This document shows positions 15,802-24,502 of a stretch of DNA of 64,000 bases, in pieces. Each line of letters opens with the position of its first letter. The first letter of the stretch is position 1. The notes below the pieces were generated by a model, which saw nothing but the letters and a program-made list of their open reading frames with translations, was not told the DNA's origin and did not search any database. The stretch lies in NCBI RefSeq assembly GCF_018502385.1, contig NZ_CP075523.1, positions 186,001-250,000 of the forward strand, written 5' to 3'. The translations under genes were made by a program, and so were the position numbers. Source of the stretch: Synechococcus sp. LA31. GTDB taxonomy: Bacteria > Cyanobacteriota > Cyanobacteriia > PCC-6307 > Cyanobiaceae.

Positions 15802-16608
15802 ATGACCACCACCAATCCCTACGCCCTTGAGACCCTCTCCAACCTGCTCAAGGGCAAGGTGATCGTCGTGACCGGTGGCAACAGCGGTATCGGTAAATCG
15901 ATTGTGGAAGTGGTGGCGCGCCTTGGCGCCAAGGTTGTGATCGACTACCGCTCCCACCCCGAGGCCACCGAGGCGATTGAAGAGGAGATCGGTGAGCTGG
16001 GCGGTAGCTGCTGCGGCGTGCAGGCCGATGTGTCGAACCTCGACGACCTACAGCGCCTGGTGCAGGAAGCGGTCAATCGCTACGGCCGTCTCGATGTGAT
16101 GGTGAACAACGCTGGTATCGAAACCCGCACCTCGATCCTCGACACCACGCCTGAGGATTTCGACAAGGTGCTGAATGTGAACCTGCGCGGTGTGTTCTTT
16201 GCCACGCAGTACGCCGCCAAGCAGATGATCGCCCAGGGCAGCGGCGGCCGCATCATCAACATCTCCTCGGTGCATGAAGACTGGCCGATGCCAAACAACA
16301 CGCCCTATTGCGTGGCGAAAGGTGGTGTTCGCATGCTCACCCGTACCGCCGGTGTGGAATTGGCTTCCCAAGGCGTGTCGATCGTGAATGTGGGCCCAGG
16401 TGCAGTGGCCACTCCGATCAACGACTCCACGATGAACAATCCAGAGCTGCTTTCCAAGCTCAACGCTGCCATCCCCATGGGGCGCATGGCCCAGCCTGAA
16501 GAGATCGCCAAGGTGGTGGCCTTCCTGGCCAGTGATGCCGCCAGCTACATCACCGCCACCAGCATCTTTGCCGACGGCGGCATCATGCAGAGCAGCCCTG
16601 GTCTGTGA
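15802..16608 (+). CDS. Short-chain dehydrogenase, glucose 1-dehydrogenase-like
   Basis: A 268-residue classical SDR. It shows the NAD(P)-binding TGGNSGIG motif, NNAG, a catalytic Ser in NISSVHED, the YxxxK pair in YCVAKGG, and the C-terminal TATSIFADGGIMQ. The whole sequence reads like Bacillus-type glucose 1-dehydrogenases, which oxidise glucose to gluconolactone. The ATG at 15802 is chosen because it gives the normal N-terminus; an in-frame extension to 15694 has no SDR-like sequence. The divergent operon encodes a gluconolactonase-like protein, which supports a sugar substrate. Its stop overlaps the next gene (GTGA). Confidence 0.88.
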   Translation: MTTTNPYALETLSNLLKGKVIVVTGGNSGIGKSIVEVVARLGAKVVIDYRSHPEATEAIEEEIGELGGSCCGVQADVSNLDDLQRLVQEAVNRYGRLDVMVNNAGIETRTSILDTTPEDFDKVLNVNLRGVFFATQYAAKQMIAQGSGGRIINISSVHEDWPMPNNTPYCVAKGGVRMLTRTAGVELASQGVSIVNVGPGAVATPINDSTMNNPELLSKLNAAIPMGRMAQPEEIAKVVAFLASDAASYITATSIFADGGIMQSSPGL

Positions 16609-17318
16609 AGCTCACCCGCGAGCAGCTGCAGCGGATCCGCCATCGCCATCTCGGCTATCGGATCACGCTGGTTTACGAGCTGGTGCTGTTGCTGATGCTG
16701 CCGCTGGCGCAGCTGTTCATACCGCTGTTGTCGCTGTTGCTCATCGGCCAGGCGTTGGTGCTCATGGTGTTCGTGAGTCGGTTCAGTTCGTTGAAGCGCA
16801 CGCGTCCATTGATGTACGGCCTTGGCTGCACGGCCATCGCCTTAGAGGTGATCTGGCATCTGGCACTGACCTTCAGCCCGGGCTTCGGCCGAGCGCTCAC
16901 CCTGCCTCATGTGGTGGTTTGGGTGATGTTTCTGCTGGTGGCCGTGGTGCGCAAAGTGCGCTCCTTGATCCGGGAGCCTTTCGTCACCATGTCGGTTGTG
17001 CTGGGTGCGGCATCCGGCTACCTCACGGTGGGGATTGCTGGCGGTGTGTTGCTCACGGCGATGTGGGTGCTTCAGCCTGCGGCTTTTTTGACATCGGCGT
17101 TGCCAGCCCTCACGGCCAGCGGAGATGCCAGCGTGGCGATGGCGCCTTCCCTGATGGCAGCCTCCTTCGGCTTGCTGACCACGGTGGGCACTGACGTGCT
17201 CACCCCCAGCAACGTGGCTGTTCAGGTGATCGCCAACGTGATCACCATTGCTGGTCAGCTATACGTGGCCATCTTGATCGCGCTGATCCTGGGTCGCGTT
17301 CAGAAACGGCTCTCCTGA
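16605..17318 (+). CDS. Membrane protein with ion-channel-like C-terminus
   Basis: A 237-residue protein with about six hydrophobic helices. The last part, FGLLTTVGTDVLTPSNVAVQVI followed by a hydrophobic helix ending LILGRVQKRLS, resembles the pore region of two-helix K+ channels, with TTVGTDVL in place of TTVGYGDV. The selectivity filter is thus altered, so K+ selectivity is uncertain. The GTG start overlaps the SDR stop by four bases and a ClC protein follows 8 bases later, which suggests an ion-handling pair. Confidence 0.65.
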   Translation: MKLTREQLQRIRHRHLGYRITLVYELVLLLMLPLAQLFIPLLSLLLIGQALVLMVFVSRFSSLKRTRPLMYGLGCTAIALEVIWHLALTFSPGFGRALTLPHVVVWVMFLLVAVVRKVRSLIREPFVTMSVVLGAASGYLTVGIAGGVLLTAMWVLQPAAFLTSALPALTASGDASVAMAPSLMAASFGLLTTVGTDVLTPSNVAVQVIANVITIAGQLYVAILIALILGRVQKRLS

Positions 17319-17326
17319 CTGACTGA

Positions 17327-18640
17327 ATGACGCAATTGAAGGCATTGATCCGGCGGCTGCTCCAGCTCGGGATCCTGGGTTTGTTTGTTGGTCTGCTCTG
17401 CTGGCCGTTCAACCTCTTGGATCGTTGGGGCGATCAGCTGCTCGAGCTGTTGCCAGCGTTCAGTGGCACCCCCTGGCGTCCGCTCACGCTGTTGCTTGCA
17501 CTAGCCCCTCTGCTGGTGCTGCCTCTGCTGCTGGTGCTTCAGAGCAGATCGTTCAGTCGCGGTAAGGGGTCGGGTATACCCCAGGCGATGACCAGCATTG
17601 AGCATCCCGACCAGGCTGGATCGCTTTTGGGGCTAGTGCCCACTGTGCAGCGGTTGCTGTTGTGGGGCCTGGCCACCCTCAGCCTGATGCCCTTGGGGCG
17701 GGAGGGTCCGGTGGTGCAGGTGGGTGCGACAGCGGCTTATTGGTTGCGGCGCCGCTTTCCTGGTTGGCTGCGTGAGTTGAACCACGCAGATCTGCTTGCG
17801 GTGGCTGGTGGTGCAGGCCTGGCCGGAGGTTTCAACACCCCGCTGCTGGGGGTGGTGTTTGTGGCGGAGGAGTTTATGGGCACCTTCTCGGTGGGGTTGA
17901 TCTGGCCAGCTCTGGTGATCGGGGCTTTGGCCGCAGCCTTCAGCAGCGTGGTGGGCCAGCCCGAATTTGCTCTGGGCATGGTGGGCGTCGCTCCCTCTGA
18001 ATTGAGCCAGCTGGCCTGGGCCCTGCCGATCGGTGCTCTGGCGGGAGGGCTTGGCGCTCTCTTCGCGCGTTTGCTCCTGGACGCCACGCGCCGCTGGCGC
18101 CGCATCGTTCAGCAGCAACCACTGCGCTTCGGGTTGCTGCTGGGGGGGGTGCTCAGTGTGTTTCTGCTGATCAGCGGAGGTGCCGCCGGCTGTGACGGAG
18201 AGCTCTTGATGACCCACATGATCGAGGGCGGCTCACCCACGAATTTCCTGCTGCCAGGGCTGTTTGGTGATCTGCTCACCCTTGTGCTGCGGGTGGTTGG
18301 GCCCATCCTGGCCCTGGGTGCAGGCATCCCCGGCGGCCTGATCGACCCTTCCTTCACCTTCGGTGCTGTTCTGGGCCACAGCCTGGGAGATACCGCCATG
18401 GCCGCTCAGCTCGGCCTCACCCTCGGGATGGTGGCTGGATTGGCCGGGGCCACCCAGTTGCCCGTGCTGGCCGTGCTCTTCGGTGTGCGCATGGCCGGTG
18501 ATCAGCAGCTCTTGCCCGGATTGTTGTTGGCGGCCGTGATCGCGGCTTATGTGAGCCGGCTGGTGGTGGCCAAGCCGGTGTATCACGCCCTCAAAGATCT
18601 GGCCGATCAGCCGATGCCAGCTGCTGAGCCCGCTCTATGA
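17327..18640 (+). CDS. ClC-family chloride channel/antiporter
   Basis: A 437-residue ClC protein with ten or more membrane helices. The chloride-binding motifs are present: GKGSGIPQ, GREGPVVQVG with the gating Glu, and GIPGGLIDPSFTFGA in place of GGIFAP. The gating Glu favours H+/Cl- exchange rather than an open channel in bacterial members, but this cannot be settled by reading. It lacks cytosolic CBS domains, so it is the short bacterial form. Its 3' end overlaps the NDH-2 gene on the other strand by 6 bases. Confidence 0.9.
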   Translation: MTQLKALIRRLLQLGILGLFVGLLCWPFNLLDRWGDQLLELLPAFSGTPWRPLTLLLALAPLLVLPLLLVLQSRSFSRGKGSGIPQAMTSIEHPDQAGSLLGLVPTVQRLLLWGLATLSLMPLGREGPVVQVGATAAYWLRRRFPGWLRELNHADLLAVAGGAGLAGGFNTPLLGVVFVAEEFMGTFSVGLIWPALVIGALAAAFSSVVGQPEFALGMVGVAPSELSQLAWALPIGALAGGLGALFARLLLDATRRWRRIVQQQPLRFGLLLGGVLSVFLLISGGAAGCDGELLMTHMIEGGSPTNFLLPGLFGDLLTLVLRVVGPILALGAGIPGGLIDPSFTFGAVLGHSLGDTAMAAQLGLTLGMVAGLAGATQLPVLAVLFGVRMAGDQQLLPGLLLAAVIAAYVSRLVVAKPVYHALKDLADQPMPAAEPAL

Positions 18641-19957
18641 CGGTGCGCCAGTAATCACGAGGGCCGAGCGTTCGCGGGTGAAGATCAGCCACAGCCATTT
18701 GGTGAGCAGTGTTAACCGGTTTTCGCGATCGGGCATGAAGGCCAGGTGAGCCAAACCCCAGAGCAGCCACCCGAACACGCCACTCACCTTGACGCCCCGA
18801 AGGTCTGCAACGGCGAAGAGCGAGCCCACAATCGCCATTGTGCCGAAGTCGGTGAACGCAAAGGCGGGGTGCTGTTGGTTTTGCTGTTTGGCCAGGATGT
18901 CTTTGGCGACCCACACGCCCATCTGCACAGCTGGGCCAGCCATCCCGGGTAGCGGTTTGCCGTCTTTGGTGTGGGTGTAACTGCAGAGATCGCCCAAAAC
19001 ACGAATCTCTGGATGCCCAGGGATGGAGAAATCGGGCTCCACCGGGATGCGGCCACCGCGATCGGTGTTGCAGCCGGTGCGATCCGCCAGCAACTTGCCC
19101 AGAGGTGATGCGGCTACACCAGCGGTCCAGCAGATGGTTTGGGCCTCCAGGGTGACCTCACCATCGCTGGTGGTCACCGTGAGCTTGCCCTCTTCGATCG
19201 TTTTCACCCTGCCCCCTAGCAGCAGTTCCACGCCACAGCGCTTGAGGTGGTCGCCGGCGGCTTGCGAGAGCTGGGGGTCCATCGCCCGCAGCACCCGATC
19301 GCCGGGGTCAACCAACGTCACCTTGCAATGGGTGGGATCGATCTGTTTGAAGTCGCGCTCAAGGGTGTGGCGCATCAAATCGTTGAGGGAGGCCGCGAGC
19401 TCGCAGCCTGTGGGGCCGCCGCCCACCACCACCACGGATTGCAACAGGCGGCGCTTGTCGAGATCGGGGGTTTGCTCAGCTTCCTCGAGGGCTCCCAGCA
19501 CCCGCTTGCGAATGCCGTAGGCATCTTCGAGCGATTTCATCGGCGTGGCGTATTGCGCCCATTCGTCGTGGCCGAAGAAGCTGCTGGTGGCGCCGGTGGC
19601 CAAGATCAGATGGTCGTAACGCAGTCGCCGGTCGTTGAAAACCACCTCCTTGGCGTTGGCGTCGATGTCAACCACCTCCCCCATCAGGATCTGAACGTTG
19701 GGGGCCTTGCCGATCATGATCCGCAGCGGTGAAGCCACGTCGGTCTGCGACACCAGGCCTGAGGCCACCTGATACAGCATGGGCTGAAACAGGTTGAAGT
19801 TGCGTTTGTCGATCAGGGTGACCCGCACGGTCTTGCCGGCGAAGGTCTGAGCCGCCTTCAAGCCCGCGAATCCCGCGCCCACGATCACCACATGGGGCGC
19901 TTGCCTGAGCAGCTCAGACGGTGGTGTGAGTTCGAGAAAGAACCGCTCCGGTGCCAT
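18635..19957 (-). CDS. ndb: Type II NADH dehydrogenase (NDH-2)
   Basis: A 440-residue flavoprotein that transfers electrons from NAD(P)H to quinone without proton pumping. Two nucleotide-binding motifs are clear: VVIVGAGFAGLKAAQTF (23-40) for FAD and SVVVVGGGPTGCELAASL (about 170-188) for NADH; between them lies LILATGATSSFFG. The sequence VLGDLCSY near residue 318 is the family's late FAD motif. The C-terminus (GWLLWGLAHLAFMP) holds amphipathic or hydrophobic stretches that attach such enzymes to the membrane. It is monocistronic as far as can be seen. Confidence 0.92.
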   Translation of the reverse strand: MAPERFFLELTPPSELLRQAPHVVIVGAGFAGLKAAQTFAGKTVRVTLIDKRNFNLFQPMLYQVASGLVSQTDVASPLRIMIGKAPNVQILMGEVVDIDANAKEVVFNDRRLRYDHLILATGATSSFFGHDEWAQYATPMKSLEDAYGIRKRVLGALEEAEQTPDLDKRRLLQSVVVVGGGPTGCELAASLNDLMRHTLERDFKQIDPTHCKVTLVDPGDRVLRAMDPQLSQAAGDHLKRCGVELLLGGRVKTIEEGKLTVTTSDGEVTLEAQTICWTAGVAASPLGKLLADRTGCNTDRGGRIPVEPDFSIPGHPEIRVLGDLCSYTHTKDGKPLPGMAGPAVQMGVWVAKDILAKQQNQQHPAFAFTDFGTMAIVGSLFAVADLRGVKVSGVFGWLLWGLAHLAFMPDRENRLTLLTKWLWLIFTRERSALVITGAPS

Positions 19958-20002
19958 CGATGCCTACAGCGTTAGCCGCACGCTAACGAGACTTGCCTCG
20001 AA

Positions 20003-20404
20003 TCACAGCCCGATCTTCACGTTGACGGGAGCCTTGGGCTGTACGTCAACCTCCATAGGTTTGTCCTCACTCATTTTGATTTGAATCGGATTGGGATTGC
20101 TGACTTCCACCTGCACAGGGGTTCGGTTGTTCACGCTCAACTGGATCGGTGATTGCTCGGTGACCTGAACCTTCACGTCTCCGCTGTGGAGCATTTGTAG
20201 TGGCTTCGGCATGCTCAGCACACCTTCAACCTGACCAGCGAGGTTGAGCGGTTCGGCAAAGCTCAGCACCAAGCGCAGCTGGATCGGATGTTGGCTGCTG
20301 CGCAACAGAACCCCGATCAGCATCGTGCCAAGAGCCAGCACCGTGAGAGGCCAGCGCAGCTTCAGCCAGTAAGGATCCATCGGCCCATGGGTGCAGGGGC
20401 CCAT
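20003..20404 (-). CDS. Membrane-anchored protein with short beta repeats
   Basis: A 133-residue protein (125 if the second ATG at 20380, MDPYWLKL, is used) with one N-terminal membrane anchor (WPLTVLALGTMLIGVLL) and a periplasmic or lumenal tail. The tail consists of about five units of 10-11 residues of the form x-P-hydrophobic-x-hydrophobic-x-hydrophobic: SPIQLSVNN, TPVQVEVSN, NPIQIKMSE, KPMEVDVQ, APVNVKIGL. These should form a ladder of beta strands. I do not recognise a named family. It lies 45 bases from the NDH-2 start on the same strand. Confidence 0.6.
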   Translation of the reverse strand: MGPCTHGPMDPYWLKLRWPLTVLALGTMLIGVLLRSSQHPIQLRLVLSFAEPLNLAGQVEGVLSMPKPLQMLHSGDVKVQVTEQSPIQLSVNNRTPVQVEVSNPNPIQIKMSEDKPMEVDVQPKAPVNVKIGL

Positions 20405-20733
20405 TCAAGCGAGTGAACGTTGTTGCTGCAGGCGTGCCTCAGCGGCGGCCCAGCAGCTCTTCCCACGTGGGTTGGTGGGGTGTTGGACGCTGTTGTTGGG
20501 CTTTGGGGCGGTGGCTAGGGGCCTTGGTTGGTTTGTGGGTGGGGATGTGAATGGTCATCGTTGTGTTGCTTTGAGTTATCTGTCGCTTTGCCTCGATGAC
20601 AACCGAGATGACGGCTGCCGTTCAAACTCCCTCTCAAGGGAGAGCGGATCGGGCGTGAAGGGATGCGGCGCGTTGGTGCTCGCCGATCGGTTCACAGAGT
20701 CACCATAGACCCTGTCGAAAGAGAGCGCTACAC
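20405..20733. other. Intergenic region without a supported gene
   Basis: 329 bases between the divergent small membrane protein and lipase genes. A plus-strand open frame at 20391-20708 crosses it but has Cys- and Ser-rich composition and no family resemblance. No terminator or clear palindrome was found. The region must contain the promoters of both flanking genes. Confidence 0.5.
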
Positions 20734-21411
20734 GTGCCTGCTCAACCCGTGCTGATTCTGGGTGGATTTCTGATCACCGAAGAGGCCTATCAGCCGATGT
20801 GCAGCTGGTTGCAGCAGCACACGCATCAGCCGGTTGAGCTGGTGCCAGCCAACCGTTTCGATTGGCTGCTCACTTCCTGGGCCTTCGGCTGGCGGCGCTT
20901 GTTGGATCGGGTGGCCGCTCAAGCAGAGGTGTTGGCCGCTCGCTCAGCCACAGGCAAGGTAACGCTGATCGGCCACAGCTCTGGTGGTGTGATGCTGCGC
21001 CTCTTTCTGGCAGATACTCCCTTCGCTGGGCGCCGATACGACGGCAAGCGAAGGGCTGATCGGCTTTACACGCTGGGGAGCCCCCACACAGCTCTGCGGG
21101 CCACACCGCTGCGGCAGATGGTGGATCGCCTTTACCCCGGAGCCTGCTTCGCCGATCAGGTGCACTACCTCTCTGTGGCCGGTGCCTTGTCGGCCGGTGA
21201 TGGCTCGGCCCTCAGTCAACGCATGGCCCCGGGCTCCTACCAAGCCATCGCTGGTTGCCGTGATCTGAAGGGGGATGGCCTGGTGCCGGTGCAGTCGGCG
21301 CTGCTGGATGGTTCGGAGCAGATCACGCTGTCGGGCGTTGCTCACGGGGGTGCCTTTGGTGCTCACTGGTATGGCACACCTGCGGTGGTGCAGCAGTGGT
21401 GGCGGGGCTGA
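20734..21411 (+). CDS. Alpha/beta-hydrolase, lipase-like
   Basis: A 225-residue serine hydrolase. The nucleophile elbow is GHSSGG at about residues 80-85, after VLILGGFLITEEAYQPM, which fits the oxyanion region of the triacylglycerol lipase family. Candidate acid and base residues are D in KGDGLVPVQSAL and H in VAHGGAFG near the C-terminus. There is no signal peptide, so it acts in the cytosol, perhaps on membrane lipids. The GTG start is the first in frame; the gene has no close partner on the same strand. Confidence 0.82.
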   Translation: MPAQPVLILGGFLITEEAYQPMCSWLQQHTHQPVELVPANRFDWLLTSWAFGWRRLLDRVAAQAEVLAARSATGKVTLIGHSSGGVMLRLFLADTPFAGRRYDGKRRADRLYTLGSPHTALRATPLRQMVDRLYPGACFADQVHYLSVAGALSAGDGSALSQRMAPGSYQAIAGCRDLKGDGLVPVQSALLDGSEQITLSGVAHGGAFGAHWYGTPAVVQQWWRG

Positions 21412-21584
21412 GGCCGAGCTGCTGATCGGCCCAGTGGGCCATCAAAGCCGCCATCAGGCTTTGGCGGTCGCCATGCAAGCGCAACATCGACGGAGGGGGG
21501 TCGCTCCCGGAAGCATCTCGCCGGCGCTAGATCCCTGCGGAACGATTGCTGCCGGAGGGAGCAGCAAAAGACACACCCCGAGGT

Positions 21585-23126
21585 TCAGCGTCGCTCGAGC
21601 CGCTCCAAGCTGGGGATCAGCGCTATGGCAGCCAGGATTCCCAGCGCCAGGATTAACAGGGCTGGAACCAGGGCTGCCCCCACCCGCTCATCACTGGCGT
21701 ACTGGTATACCCGCACAGCCAGGGTGTCGAAATCAAAGGGGCGCAGGGCAAAGGTGAGGGGCAGCTCCTTCACGGTGTCCACGAACACCAGCAGTCCACC
21801 CACCAGGAGTGGACCCCGCAGCAATGGCAGATGCACACGCCGCAAGACTCCGAGCCAGCTGTTGCCGAGGGAGGTGGCGGCTTCATCCACGCTCGGTGGG
21901 ATCCGCTCCAGGGCGGCATCGAGCCCGCCCTTCGAGACCGCCAGGAAACGATCGCTGTAACCCCACACCAGCAGCAGCAAGGGAGCCAGCGATAGCGGAC
22001 CCCCGATCAGCATCAGGGCTAGGGCCAGCACCGTTCCGGGGATCGCGTAGCCCAGACCAGCGATGAAGGTGAGACGGCGCAGCGCGCTATTCGGGATCCA
22101 GCGCTTGGCGATGGCCAAGAGCAGGCCGCCGGCCACGGTGAGGGCCGCTGCTAGGAGGGCCAGGCCGAAGCTGCGACTACCGAGTGTCAACAGTTCGGTG
22201 GTGTCTTCAGCGGGGATCTGATCCCAGCTCAGGGCAGCCCAGATCACCGGGAGCCCCAGGGTGATCAGCGGTGGAATCAGGCATAGAGCCTGGCCGAACC
22301 AGCGTCGCTGCCCCTCAAGGCGCCACTGGGGGTCGACGTCGCCGTCGTTGCCAAGGTTCCAGCAGCGGCTGCGCTGGCGCAGGTTGCGTTCAGCGCCCAC
22401 CAGCAGGGCCACGATCACCAGTGCCATCAAGGCCAGAGCTACGGCACCCTGTGGATCGCCATCCTGTTGCCAGCGATTGAGAATGCCGGTGGAGAGGGTT
22501 GGCACGCCGAGCAGCTGCACCGCGCCAAGTTCATTCACCACCTCCATTCCCCCCAAAGCCACGCCGGCACCAATGGCCGGTAGTGCCATGGGCAGGGCGA
22601 CACGCCAGAAACTTCCCCAGGGGCCCACGCCCAGGCTGCGGCAGGCTTCGAGCTGGCGGCGGCCGCTCACCGAGAAGCTCTCAGTCGAGAGCAGGAACAC
22701 GTAGCTGTAGGTGCTCAGCACCATCACGATCAGCGCGGGGGTGAATCCGTGCACCCGTACGCCATAGCGGCTGCCAAGGTCGATCCAGGTTGCGGCCAGC
22801 AGATAGCTGGGGGTGGCCAGGGGCAGTAATTGGGCAATGCGCAGCCAACGGCGGCCTGGAAAGGCGCAACGGGCCGTGAGCCAGCCTGTGGCGGTGCCCA
22901 GTAGAGCGGTGAGCAGTCCCACCAGGGCCACCAGGGCGAGGGTGTTCACCACCTGCTCCACCCCGCCGTAGCCGAGATCGAAGCGGGATCCCTCGCTGGC
23001 AGCGAAAGCAAACCAGCCCAGGCTGAGCACCGGGGCCAGGGCCAAGCTGCAGAGAAGCAGCACGCCCGCCCCAAGCAGGCCGCGCTGTGGACTTTGTGGC
23101 GCTGCCTGGTCTGGGAGAGGAACCAT
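21585..23126 (-). CDS. futB: Ferric iron ABC transporter permease (FutB type)
   Basis: Double-length ABC permease with about twelve membrane segments in two repeats, each with an EAA-type loop (EACRSLGVGPWGSFWRVALP; EAATSLGNSWLGVLRRVHLP). This arrangement is typical of ferric-iron permeases of the FbpB/FutB group. The start is taken as ATG 23126 (513 residues); a GTG at 23180 lies inside a regulatory palindrome and would place the operator in the coding region. It diverges from futA, the substrate-binding protein, so the two share the control region at 23127-23236. No ATPase (futC) gene is present in the window. Confidence 0.92.
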   Translation of the reverse strand: MVPLPDQAAPQSPQRGLLGAGVLLLCSLALAPVLSLGWFAFAASEGSRFDLGYGGVEQVVNTLALVALVGLLTALLGTATGWLTARCAFPGRRWLRIAQLLPLATPSYLLAATWIDLGSRYGVRVHGFTPALIVMVLSTYSYVFLLSTESFSVSGRRQLEACRSLGVGPWGSFWRVALPMALPAIGAGVALGGMEVVNELGAVQLLGVPTLSTGILNRWQQDGDPQGAVALALMALVIVALLVGAERNLRQRSRCWNLGNDGDVDPQWRLEGQRRWFGQALCLIPPLITLGLPVIWAALSWDQIPAEDTTELLTLGSRSFGLALLAAALTVAGGLLLAIAKRWIPNSALRRLTFIAGLGYAIPGTVLALALMLIGGPLSLAPLLLLVWGYSDRFLAVSKGGLDAALERIPPSVDEAATSLGNSWLGVLRRVHLPLLRGPLLVGGLLVFVDTVKELPLTFALRPFDFDTLAVRVYQYASDERVGAALVPALLILALGILAAIALIPSLERLERR

Positions 23127-23165
23127 CGCCAAAAAGCCTACGGGCAAGGCCTTTGCACGCGTTGA

Positions 23166-23181
23166 TGTGACATTTGTCACA
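23166..23181. promoter_or_regulatory. CRP-type palindrome in the futB-futA control region
   Basis: TGTGACATTTGTCACA is a perfect 16-bp palindrome that matches the CRP/FNR consensus TGTGA-N6-TCACA. It is centred about 63 bases upstream of the futA GTG and 47 bases from the futB ATG. A Crp-family regulator gene follows futA, as idiB follows idiA in Synechococcus elongatus, where that regulator activates idiA under iron limitation. The site is therefore a good candidate operator for it, though another CRP-like protein could also bind. Confidence 0.75.
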
Positions 23182-23236
23182 CCCTCGGGTTGGCAATGAT
23201 CGCTCTCCTACTCCTGAGGAGTTGCTGCTGGCCATA

Positions 23237-24328
23237 GTGCCGAGCAAGAACACATTTCATCCCTTGACGTTCCCTTCGTTGCGTTCATTGCGCCGACCCG
23301 AATCCATCGGTGCTTTCGTCCTGTTGGCGGTGACCGGGGCCGGTGCGGCGATCATGGCCACCGGCGTGGTGACAGCCCAGGGCCAGAACCAAGAGATCGG
23401 GGTCTACTCCGGCCGTCACTACAACACCGACAAGGAGCTCTACCGGCAGTTCACGGCTCGCACGGGCATCAAGGTGAAGTTGCTCGAGGCCAAAGACGAT
23501 GCCCTGATCGAGCGGGTGCGTACCGAAGGCCAGAACAGTCCCGCCGATGTGCTGGTTCTGGTGGATGCCGCCCGTCTCGACAAGGCCTCCGACATGGGTC
23601 TGTTCCGTCCCACCTCCTCGGTTGTGCTCAATCGCGATGTGCCGGCCAATCTGCGCGATGCCCAAGGGCGCTGGTTCGGGCTCACTCGTCGCGTTCGGGT
23701 GCCGGTGGTGAACCCTAAGTTGGTGAACCCAGCCAGCATCCGCAGCTATGCCGACCTGGCCAATCCGGCCTTGAAGGGCAAGCTCTGCCTGCGGGATAGC
23801 AAGAGCGTTTACAACCAATCGCTCGTTGCGGATCAGATGATCCTGCGGGGTGATGCCGCCACGGCGACCTGGGTGAAGGGCATGACCTCCAATGTGACCA
23901 AGCCCTACTTCACCTCCGATACGCCCTTGATCCGCGCTGTGGCCAATGGCCAGTGCGGCGTGGGCCTGGTGAACACCTATTACCTCGCTCGGATGATCTC
24001 GGGTGACAACGGTGCGGCCGATCAAGCCATGGCAGACAAGGTGAAGGTGGTGTTCACCAATCCGGCACACGTGAATATCTCAGGTGCAGGGGTGGTGAAA
24101 ACCTCCAAGAACCCCCAGGCCGCTCTGAAACTGATTGAGTTCCTGGCCTCACCTACCGGTGGTCGCGGCTACGCCGAGGCCAACAACGAATATCCGCTCA
24201 AGGGCTACGGCAATAACGCGATCCTTCAGCAGTTCGGCACCTTCAAGGCCGACGGCGTGTCGGCGGAACAGATGGGTGCCAAGAACAAGGCGGCCGTGCA
24301 GCTGATGGCGCGCAACGGCTGGAAGTAG
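23237..24328 (+). CDS. futA: Iron(III)-binding protein of ABC transporter (FutA/IdiA)
   Basis: Substrate-binding protein for ferric iron. The GTG at 23237 gives 363 residues with a hydrophobic segment FVLLAVTGAGAAIMATGVVTA that acts as signal or anchor, after which the mature part starts IGVYSGRHYNTDKELYRQF. The tyrosines that bind iron in this family are visible in YSGRHYNTD and in GLVNTYYLARM near residue 250. An upstream TTG in frame falls in the operator and is rejected. IdiA-type members also protect photosystem II, so transport and protection cannot be separated here. A strong terminator follows. Confidence 0.93.
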   Translation: MPSKNTFHPLTFPSLRSLRRPESIGAFVLLAVTGAGAAIMATGVVTAQGQNQEIGVYSGRHYNTDKELYRQFTARTGIKVKLLEAKDDALIERVRTEGQNSPADVLVLVDAARLDKASDMGLFRPTSSVVLNRDVPANLRDAQGRWFGLTRRVRVPVVNPKLVNPASIRSYADLANPALKGKLCLRDSKSVYNQSLVADQMILRGDAATATWVKGMTSNVTKPYFTSDTPLIRAVANGQCGVGLVNTYYLARMISGDNGAADQAMADKVKVVFTNPAHVNISGAGVVKTSKNPQAALKLIEFLASPTGGRGYAEANNEYPLKGYGNNAILQQFGTFKADGVSAEQMGAKNKAAVQLMARNGWK

Positions 24329-24371
24329 AGGTGATTTGAAGCGGGAGCAGCTCCCGCCTCGCATTGCATCG

Positions 24372-24405
24372 AGCCGCCTGGGCCATCCGCCCGAGGCGGC
24401 TTTTT
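24372..24405 (+). terminator. Rho-independent terminator after futA
   Basis: AGCCGCCT pairs with AGGCGGCT, with an inner GGGC/GCCC stem, and is followed by TTTTT. It lies 44 bases after the futA stop and separates futA from the regulator gene, so the regulator is likely to have its own promoter. Confidence 0.9.
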
Positions 24406-24483
24406 GATGCCCTAGAGGCCCTTTGGTTCGCAGTTGCTCAATGCTATTGAGAATCGCTTGCAAAAAGCGCCAAGCTTCTCTAC

Positions 24484-24502
24484 ATTGCGACGCATTCGCA
24501 AT
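24484..24502. promoter_or_regulatory. Palindrome upstream of the Crp-family regulator
   Basis: ATTGCGA and TCGCAAT form a perfect inverted repeat with a 5-base spacer, ending 22 bases before the ATG of the regulator gene. About 50 bases further upstream lies TTGAGAATCGCTTGCAA, which has one half resembling a Fur box. Either could link the regulator to iron status; both are inferred from position and symmetry only. Confidence 0.4.

Noticed and set aside
20391-20708. Plus-strand frame of 105 residues in the gap before the lipase gene
   Set aside because: Cys/Ser-rich and low-complexity composition, no recognisable domain, and its 5' end overlaps the start of the opposite-strand gene.
21443-21463. 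CAAAGCC / GGCTTTG inverted repeat after the lipase gene
   Set aside because: Arms are only 7 bp, with no T-tract and no obvious position relative to a promoter or stop; not called as a terminator.
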